A stretch of DNA of 64,000 nt, taken from the NCBI GenBank assembly GCA_020632925.1, contig JACKER010000009.1:1-64000 (forward strand), in the 5' to 3' direction. Origin of the DNA: Alphaproteobacteria bacterium. GTDB taxonomy: Bacteria; Myxococcota_A; UBA796; GCA-2862545. The notes under the pieces were generated by a model. It was not told the origin of the DNA. It worked only from the letters and a program-made list of their open reading frames with translations, and searched no databases. Below, piece by piece: positions 59,221 to 64,000 of this stretch (its first letter is position 1; every line of letters begins with the position of its first letter). The translations under genes and the position numbers were made by a program.

Positions 59221-60267
59221 ATGGCCGACGCCGTGACGGACCACCTCGCCATCCTCCCCGAGGGGCGGCCCGAAGACCTCGATCGGATCGAGATCACCAA
59301 GGACCAGCTGCTCGGCTGGTACCGCCAGATGCTGCTCATCCGCCGCGTCGAGGAGCTGGCCGCCAAGGCGTACACCCAGCGCAAGATCCTCGGCTTCTGC
59401 CACCTGTACATCGGCCAGGAGGCCGTTGCGGTCGGCGCGAGCGCTGCCCTGCGTCCCGGCGACCACGTCGTCGCGGCGTACCGCGAGCACGGGCAGGCGA
59501 TGGCCCGCGGCGTGTCGGCGCGCCAGGTGATGGCCGAGCTCTTCGGGAAGGCCACGGGCGTGACGAAGGGCCAGGGCGGCTCGATGCACATGGGCTCGTC
59601 CGAGCACCACTTCTTCGGCGGCTTCGGCATCGTCGGCGGGCACGTCCCGCTGGCCGCGGGCGCCGCCTTCGCCGCGAAGTACCAGAAGAAGGACGACGTG
59701 TCCCTCTGCTACTTCGGCGACGGCGCGGCCCACCAGGGCGCGTTCTTCGAGGCGCTCGCGCTGTCGCAGCTCTGGAAGCTGCCGGCCGTGTACCTGTGCG
59801 AGAACAACTTCTACGCGATGGGCACGGCGCTCGACCGCCAGTCGTACCTCCTCGACATGAGCCGGCGCGGCGACGGTGTCGGCATGCGGCGCTGGCAGTT
59901 CCTCGGCTTCGACGTGGTCGAGGTCTACCGGAACATGATGGCGGCGGTGGAGCACGCCCGCTCCGGCAAGGGGCCCGTCATCCTCGAGGCCATCACCTAC
60001 CGGTACCGCGGCCACTCCATGTCCGACCCGGCGAAGTACCGCAAGGACGGCGAGCTCGACGCGTACAAGGCGAAGGACTGCATCAAGTCCGCGGGCGACC
60101 GCCTGCTCGAGGAGCACGGCATGGCCGAGGCGGACCTCGAGAAGATCCGCGCCGAGGTCGAGGCCGAGGCCCAGGACGCGTACGACTTCGCCGAGTCCTC
60201 CCCGATCCCCGACCCGGCCGAGCTGTACGACTACACCTACGCGAACACCACCGACGGAGGCCGCTGA
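59221..60267 (+). CDS. pdhA: Pyruvate dehydrogenase E1 component, alpha subunit
   Basis: A 348-residue thiamine diphosphate subunit of the heterotetrameric E1. Features: MLLIRRVEELAAKAYTQRKI at the N-terminus, GFCHLYIGQEAVAVG, VVAAYREHGQAMARG, FGGFGIVGGHVPLAAG, SLCYFGDGAAHQGAFFEALA (GDG start of the TPP motif), LCENNFYAMGTAL (Asn end), and the phosphorylation-loop-like YRYRGHSMSDP. It decarboxylates pyruvate. ATG 59221 has GGAGCGACC upstream. E1 alpha stop overlaps the E1 beta start (TGATG). Confidence 0.96.
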   Translation: MADAVTDHLAILPEGRPEDLDRIEITKDQLLGWYRQMLLIRRVEELAAKAYTQRKILGFCHLYIGQEAVAVGASAALRPGDHVVAAYREHGQAMARGVSARQVMAELFGKATGVTKGQGGSMHMGSSEHHFFGGFGIVGGHVPLAAGAAFAAKYQKKDDVSLCYFGDGAAHQGAFFEALALSQLWKLPAVYLCENNFYAMGTALDRQSYLLDMSRRGDGVGMRRWQFLGFDVVEVYRNMMAAVEHARSGKGPVILEAITYRYRGHSMSDPAKYRKDGELDAYKAKDCIKSAGDRLLEEHGMAEADLEKIRAEVEAEAQDAYDFAESSPIPDPAELYDYTYANTTDGGR

Positions 60268-61247
60268 TGGCCGAGCTCACCCTGCGCGAGGCGCTCCGGC
60301 GAGCGATGACGGAGGAGATGCGGCGGGACGACCGCGTCTTCCTGATGGGCGAAGAGGTCGCCTACTACGACGGGGCCTACAAGGTCTCCCAGGGCATGCT
60401 CAAGGAGTTCGGCCCCGAGCGGATCGTCGACACGCCCATCGCCGAGAACGGCTTCTCCGGCCTCGGGATCGGCGCCGCGATGGCCGGGCTGCGGCCCATC
60501 GTCGAGATCATGACCTGGAACTTCAGCCTCGTGGCGTTCGACCAGATCGTGAACAACGCGGCGAAGGTCTTCCAGATGACCGCCGGGTCGTACAAGGTGC
60601 CCATCGTGTTCCGCGGCCCGTCCGGTGCCGCCGAGAACCTGGGCTCCCAGCACTCGATGGCGCTCGAGTCGATCTACGCCCACTTCCCGGGCCTCAAGGT
60701 GGTCTCCACCTCGACCCCGAAGGACGCGTACGGCCTGCTCAAGTCGGCGATCCGGGACGACGACCCCGTCTGTTTCATGGAGTCCGAGCTGGCCTACGGC
60801 CACAAGGGCGAGGTCCCCGACGAGGAGTACCTCATCCCGCTCGGGGTCGCGGACATCAAGCGCCCGGGCCGCGACGTGACGCTCGTGACCTGGAACAAGC
60901 AGGTGAACACCTGCCTCGACGCCGCGAAGGTCCTCCAGGACAAGCACGGCATCGACGCCCGCGTGCTCGACCTGCGCACCATCCGCCCGCTGGACGAGGA
61001 GGCGCTGTACAAGGCGGCCGCCGAGACCCACCGCATGGTGGTCGTCCAGGAGGGGTACCCGTTCGCCGGCGTCGGCGCCGAGATCGCGGCGCGGGTCCAA
61101 GAGGCCTGCTTCGACCACCTCGACGCGCCGATCCTGCGGGTCACCAACCGCGACCTGAACTCCCCCTACGCGACGAACCTCGAGAAGCTCGTGATGCCGA
61201 GCGTGGAGCGCGTCGTCGACGCCGCCCGCGCGGTGTGCGGGCGCTAA
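60267..61247 (+). CDS. pdhB: Pyruvate dehydrogenase E1 component, beta subunit
   Basis: A 326-residue subunit. Typical features: MAELTLREALRRAMTEEMRR, LMGEEVAYYDGAYKVSQGML, DTPIAENGFSGLGIGAAMAG (contact Glu for TPP), VEIMTWNFSLVAFDQIVNNA and a C-terminal domain with ARVLDLRTIRPLDEEAL and VVVQEGYPFAGVGAEIA. It completes the alpha2-beta2 E1 enzyme. ATG 60267 overlaps the stop of the alpha gene, and GGAGG lies just before, so the subunits are made in equal amounts. Confidence 0.97.
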   Translation: MAELTLREALRRAMTEEMRRDDRVFLMGEEVAYYDGAYKVSQGMLKEFGPERIVDTPIAENGFSGLGIGAAMAGLRPIVEIMTWNFSLVAFDQIVNNAAKVFQMTAGSYKVPIVFRGPSGAAENLGSQHSMALESIYAHFPGLKVVSTSTPKDAYGLLKSAIRDDDPVCFMESELAYGHKGEVPDEEYLIPLGVADIKRPGRDVTLVTWNKQVNTCLDAAKVLQDKHGIDARVLDLRTIRPLDEEALYKAAAETHRMVVVQEGYPFAGVGAEIAARVQEACFDHLDAPILRVTNRDLNSPYATNLEKLVMPSVERVVDAARAVCGR

Positions 61248-61256
61248 GGAGCAGCC

Positions 61257-62582
61257 GTGGCCCAGTTCTACGAGATGCCCGCCATCTCCCCGACCATGGA
61301 GCTCGGGACGATCGTGGCGTGGCGCATCCCCGAGGGTGCGACCTTCGACTCCGGCGCCGTGATGGCGGAGGTCGGGACCGACAAGGCCAACATGGACGCC
61401 GAGATCTTCGACAAGGGCGTCCTGATCCGCCACCTGGTTGCGGAAGGCGACGAGGTCCCTCCGGGGTACCCCATCGCCATCTGGGGCGCGTCGAAGGACG
61501 AGGACATCGCGGGCCTGCTCGCCGAGTTCGAGAAGCGCCGCACGTCCGCCGCGAAGCCCGCAAATCCCGCTCCGGCGCCCGCTCCCGCTCCCGCTCCCGC
61601 TCCCGCGCCTGAGCCGGCCCCGACGGCGGCTCCCGTCACGGGCAAGATCGAGCGCACCTGGATGGGCAAGCCCACCCACCACCTGTTCTCCGATCCACCG
61701 GGTGACCTGCGCTTCGGCGTGGCCGCCGCCGGCGCGACCGTCCGCGTGGCCGCGACCCCGCTGGCCCGCAAGGTGGCCGCCGAGCTCGGCGTCGACCTCG
61801 AGCTCGTGAAGGGCAGCGGCCCGGGCGGCCGGGTGACCGAGAAGGACGTGAGGACCGCGTCGCCGAAGGGTGTGTCCGCGCCCGCCGCGCGCCCGTCGGC
61901 CAGCGACGAGACCGTGCGGAACACGCCGATGCGCAAGACCATCGCGCGCCGGCTGCTCGAGTCGCACCAGCTGATCCCGACCTTCTTCCTGACGGCGACC
62001 TTCGACGCCGCGGGCTTCGTGGACCTGCGCGCCGACCTCAAGGACAAGCTGCCGGACCTGAAGGTGTCGTACAACGACCTGATGCTCCTCGCGGTCGCCC
62101 GGTCGCTGCGCGAGCACCCGGAGATCAACGCGAGCTGGGGCGAGACCGCCATCACGCGCCACGGCCGCGTGGACATCGGCGTCGCGGTCGCGCTGCCCGA
62201 CGGGTTGATCACGCCGGTCCTGCGCGCGGCCGACACCAAGAGCCTGCGCCAGGTGGCCTCCGAGGTCCGCGAGCTCGCGACCCGCGCCCGCGCGCAGAAG
62301 CTCGCCCCCGAGGAGTACACGGGCGGCACGTTCACCATCAGCAACCTCGGCATGATGGACATCGAGCACTTCACCGCGATCATCAACCCGCCCGAGGCGG
62401 CCATCCTCGCGGTCGGCAGCATCGTCGAGGTGCCGGTCGTGGCCGAGGACGGCTTCGAGGTCGGCCACCGGATGAAGGTCACGATGACCTGCGACCACCG
62501 GGTGATCGACGGGGCGATGGGTGCGGCCTTCCTGCAGACCCTGCGGAAGTACGTCGAGTCCCCCTGGCTCCTGATCGTGTGA
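61257..62582 (+). CDS. pdhC: Dihydrolipoamide acetyltransferase (E2 of pyruvate dehydrogenase)
   Basis: A 441-residue E2 core protein. One lipoyl domain (about 1-80) has Lys43 in EVGTDKANMDAEI. A Pro/Ala linker (about 100-122) precedes the peripheral subunit-binding domain (VRVAATPLARKVAAELG, GPGGRVTEKDV) and the catalytic domain, with TPMRKTIARRLLESHQ, GGTFTISNLGMMDIEHFTAI and the active-site His414/Asp418 in CDHRVIDGA. GTG 61257 has AGGAG upstream. Confidence 0.96.
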   Translation: MAQFYEMPAISPTMELGTIVAWRIPEGATFDSGAVMAEVGTDKANMDAEIFDKGVLIRHLVAEGDEVPPGYPIAIWGASKDEDIAGLLAEFEKRRTSAAKPANPAPAPAPAPAPAPAPEPAPTAAPVTGKIERTWMGKPTHHLFSDPPGDLRFGVAAAGATVRVAATPLARKVAAELGVDLELVKGSGPGGRVTEKDVRTASPKGVSAPAARPSASDETVRNTPMRKTIARRLLESHQLIPTFFLTATFDAAGFVDLRADLKDKLPDLKVSYNDLMLLAVARSLREHPEINASWGETAITRHGRVDIGVAVALPDGLITPVLRAADTKSLRQVASEVRELATRARAQKLAPEEYTGGTFTISNLGMMDIEHFTAIINPPEAAILAVGSIVEVPVVAEDGFEVGHRMKVTMTCDHRVIDGAMGAAFLQTLRKYVESPWLLIV

Positions 62583-62589
62583 GGAACGC

Positions 62590-63954
62590 GTGGACTACGA
62601 TCTGATCGTCATCGGCGCCGGCCCCGGTGGGTACCCGGCGGCCATCCGCGGCGCCCAGCTCGGGCTCAAGACCGCGTGCATCGAGAAGGAGAAGCTCGGT
62701 GGCGTCTGCCTCAACTGGGGCTGCATCCCGAGCAAGGCGCTGCTCAAGAGCGCAGAGCTGGCCAACAAGATCCGCCACGCCGAGGACTTCGGGCTGAAGG
62801 TGACGGGGCTCGAGGCGGACTTCCCGGCGGTCGTGGCGCGGTCGCGAAAGGTGTCCCAGCGGCACGAGCGCGGCGTGGCCGGCCTGTTCAAGAAGTACGG
62901 CGTCACCCCCATCTTCGGGGAGGCCACCATCGTCGCCCCCGGGAAGGTGAAGGTCGGCGACCAGGAGCTGACCTGCAAGCACCTCGTCGTGGCGACCGGC
63001 GCGCGGGCCAAGGTGTTCCCGGGCATCGAGGTCGACGGCGAGCGCGTCCTGACGTACCGCGAGGCCATCGTCCGCGACGAGAAGCCCGCGTCCGTCACGG
63101 TGCTCGGTGCGGGCGCCATCGGGCTCGAGTTCGCCTACTTCTGGCGCGGCATGGGCGTCGACGTGACCGTGGTCGAGGGGCTCCCCGAGATCCTGCCGCG
63201 CGAGGACGCCGAGGTCGCGAAGGAGTGCCGCAAGCACCTGGAGAAGCTGGGCATCCGCTTCGTGCTCGGGACGTTCGTGGACACCGCGGTCCGCAAGGGC
63301 GACGGCACGGTCGTGACCCTCAAGGACGGGCGCACGATCGAGGCCGACCTCGTGCTGGTCGCGCTCGGCATCGTCCCCAACTCGGCGGGCTTCGGTCTCG
63401 AGCAGATCGGAGTCACCCTCGAGCGCGGCTTCGTCCCCGTCGACGCCTCGATGCGCACCAACGTGCCAGGCGTGTACGCGGTCGGTGACCTCACCACGCG
63501 CGGCGGCCTGGCACACACCGCCACCCGCCAGGCGGAGATCTGCGTCGAGCGGATCGCCGGCCACCACGTCGCGGACGTCGAGTACGACGACATCCCCTCC
63601 TGCACCTACTGCGTGCCGCAGGTCGCGAGCGTCGGCCTGACCGAGGAGGCCGCGAAGGCGAAGGGCATCGCGTACAAGGTCGGGAAGTTCCCGTTCCAGG
63701 CGAACGGCAAGGCGCAGGGCGCGGGCTCGCCCGAGGGCTTCGTCAAGATCCTCATCGGCGACCCCCACGGCGAGATCGTGGGCGCGCACATCGTCGGCAG
63801 CGAGGCGACCGAGATGATCGCCGAGTTCGGGCTCGCGCGAGCCAACGAGCTGACCGCCGACGAGATCCTGCACACCGTCCACGCGCACCCGACGTACTCG
63901 GAGGCGATGTTCGAGGCGGTCGCGCAGGCGCTGGGGCGCACGGTCCACCTCTGA
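62590..63954 (+). CDS. lpdA: Dihydrolipoyl dehydrogenase (E3)
   Basis: A 454-residue flavoprotein. FAD motif: DLIVIGAGPGGYPAAIRGAQ; redox disulphide Cys40-Cys45 in GGVCLNWGCIPSKALLKSA; NAD motif: VTVLGAGAIGLEFAYFWRG; FAD loop: VPGVYAVGDLTTRGGLAH; dimer-interface catalytic pair His433/Glu438 in HTVHAHPTYSEAM. It reoxidises lipoamide, passing electrons to NAD+. GTG 62590 has GAGG upstream, 8 nt after the E2 stop. It ends the four-gene PDH operon. Confidence 0.97.
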   Translation: MDYDLIVIGAGPGGYPAAIRGAQLGLKTACIEKEKLGGVCLNWGCIPSKALLKSAELANKIRHAEDFGLKVTGLEADFPAVVARSRKVSQRHERGVAGLFKKYGVTPIFGEATIVAPGKVKVGDQELTCKHLVVATGARAKVFPGIEVDGERVLTYREAIVRDEKPASVTVLGAGAIGLEFAYFWRGMGVDVTVVEGLPEILPREDAEVAKECRKHLEKLGIRFVLGTFVDTAVRKGDGTVVTLKDGRTIEADLVLVALGIVPNSAGFGLEQIGVTLERGFVPVDASMRTNVPGVYAVGDLTTRGGLAHTATRQAEICVERIAGHHVADVEYDDIPSCTYCVPQVASVGLTEEAAKAKGIAYKVGKFPFQANGKAQGAGSPEGFVKILIGDPHGEIVGAHIVGSEATEMIAEFGLARANELTADEILHTVHAHPTYSEAMFEAVAQALGRTVHL

Positions 63955-63962
63955 GCGCGGCC

Positions 63963-64000
63963 GTGCGGACCGCGAGCACCTTCGACGTCCCCAGGATGGA
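63963..64000 (+). CDS. Possible 5' end of next gene (partial)
   Basis: A frame opening at GTG 63963 reads MRTASTFDVPRM to the right edge, 9 nt after the E3 stop. There is no clear ribosome-binding site, so both the start and the gene are uncertain. Confidence 0.3.
   Translation, partial: MRTASTFDVPRM

Noticed and set aside
61560..61620. GCTCCC tandem repeats
   Set aside because: In-frame Ala/Pro linker of the E2 protein, normal between lipoyl and subunit-binding domains.

Overview
The window is high-GC, almost wholly coding DNA from a Gram-negative bacterium, most likely of the Myxococcota/deltaproteobacterial group. I infer this from two Hanks-type Ser/Thr kinases, many lipoproteins with Asp-Thr-Asp linkers, a MopE-like Asp/Cys metal-binding motif, FG-GAP lipoproteins, a caspase-like protein, and a secreted-protein-rich gene content. 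No 16S rRNA or other taxonomic marker is present, so the assignment is tentative. I saw no tRNA or rRNA gene, insertion sequence, prophage or CRISPR array.

Layout. 1-4.2 kb: purM-purN-CoA transferase, facing a purine nucleoside phosphorylase/RidA pair. 4.3-11.4 kb: RNase D; a lepA - small membrane protein - greA - degenerate RecG operon on the minus strand; then rpsT and a RIO-family kinase. 12.5-12.9 kb: the only long non-coding gap, holding heptamer arrays and one copy of a hairpin-rich dispersed repeat. 12.9-16.6 kb: an ECF sigma / membrane anti-sigma-like / caspase-beta-barrel / lipoprotein operon. 16.6-20.4 kb: a CHAP-like protein diverging from a Ser/Thr kinase, then two secreted proteins. 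20.4-24.7 kb: GMC oxidoreductase, Tat-exported small subunit, secreted protein and coniferyl-type aldehyde dehydrogenase. 24.7-31.9 kb: TerC, a membrane protein coupled to a SUV3-type RNA helicase, a second kinase and an FG-GAP lipoprotein.

31.9-38.2 kb: fatty-acid beta-oxidation genes (thiolase and FadB-like), a membrane adenylate cyclase and a sarcosine-oxidase-like flavoenzyme on the minus strand. They diverge from a MarR regulator across three evenly spaced perfect palindromes. 38.1-41.1 kb: a second repeat copy, a second GreA/GreB protein and lipoproteins. 41.2-53.1 kb: a long plus-strand run of histidine kinase, two paralogous lipoproteins, P-loop ATPase, TPR protein, OmpR-type regulator, HEAT/AlkD-like protein and transglutaminase-like protein without its catalytic residues. 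This is the best candidate for an undescribed multi-component system. 53-59.2 kb: ArfB, membrane and pentapeptide-repeat proteins, DedA, a START-like protein and an alpha/beta hydrolase. 59.2-64 kb: a complete pyruvate dehydrogenase operon (E1 alpha, E1 beta, E2, E3).

Overall style. Genes are tightly packed with many ATGA/GTGA overlaps. Convergent genes almost abut. Several first genes have a -10-like box 6-9 nt before the start codon and no Shine-Dalgarno, suggesting leaderless transcripts. All functional calls come from reading motifs by eye; no database search was run.
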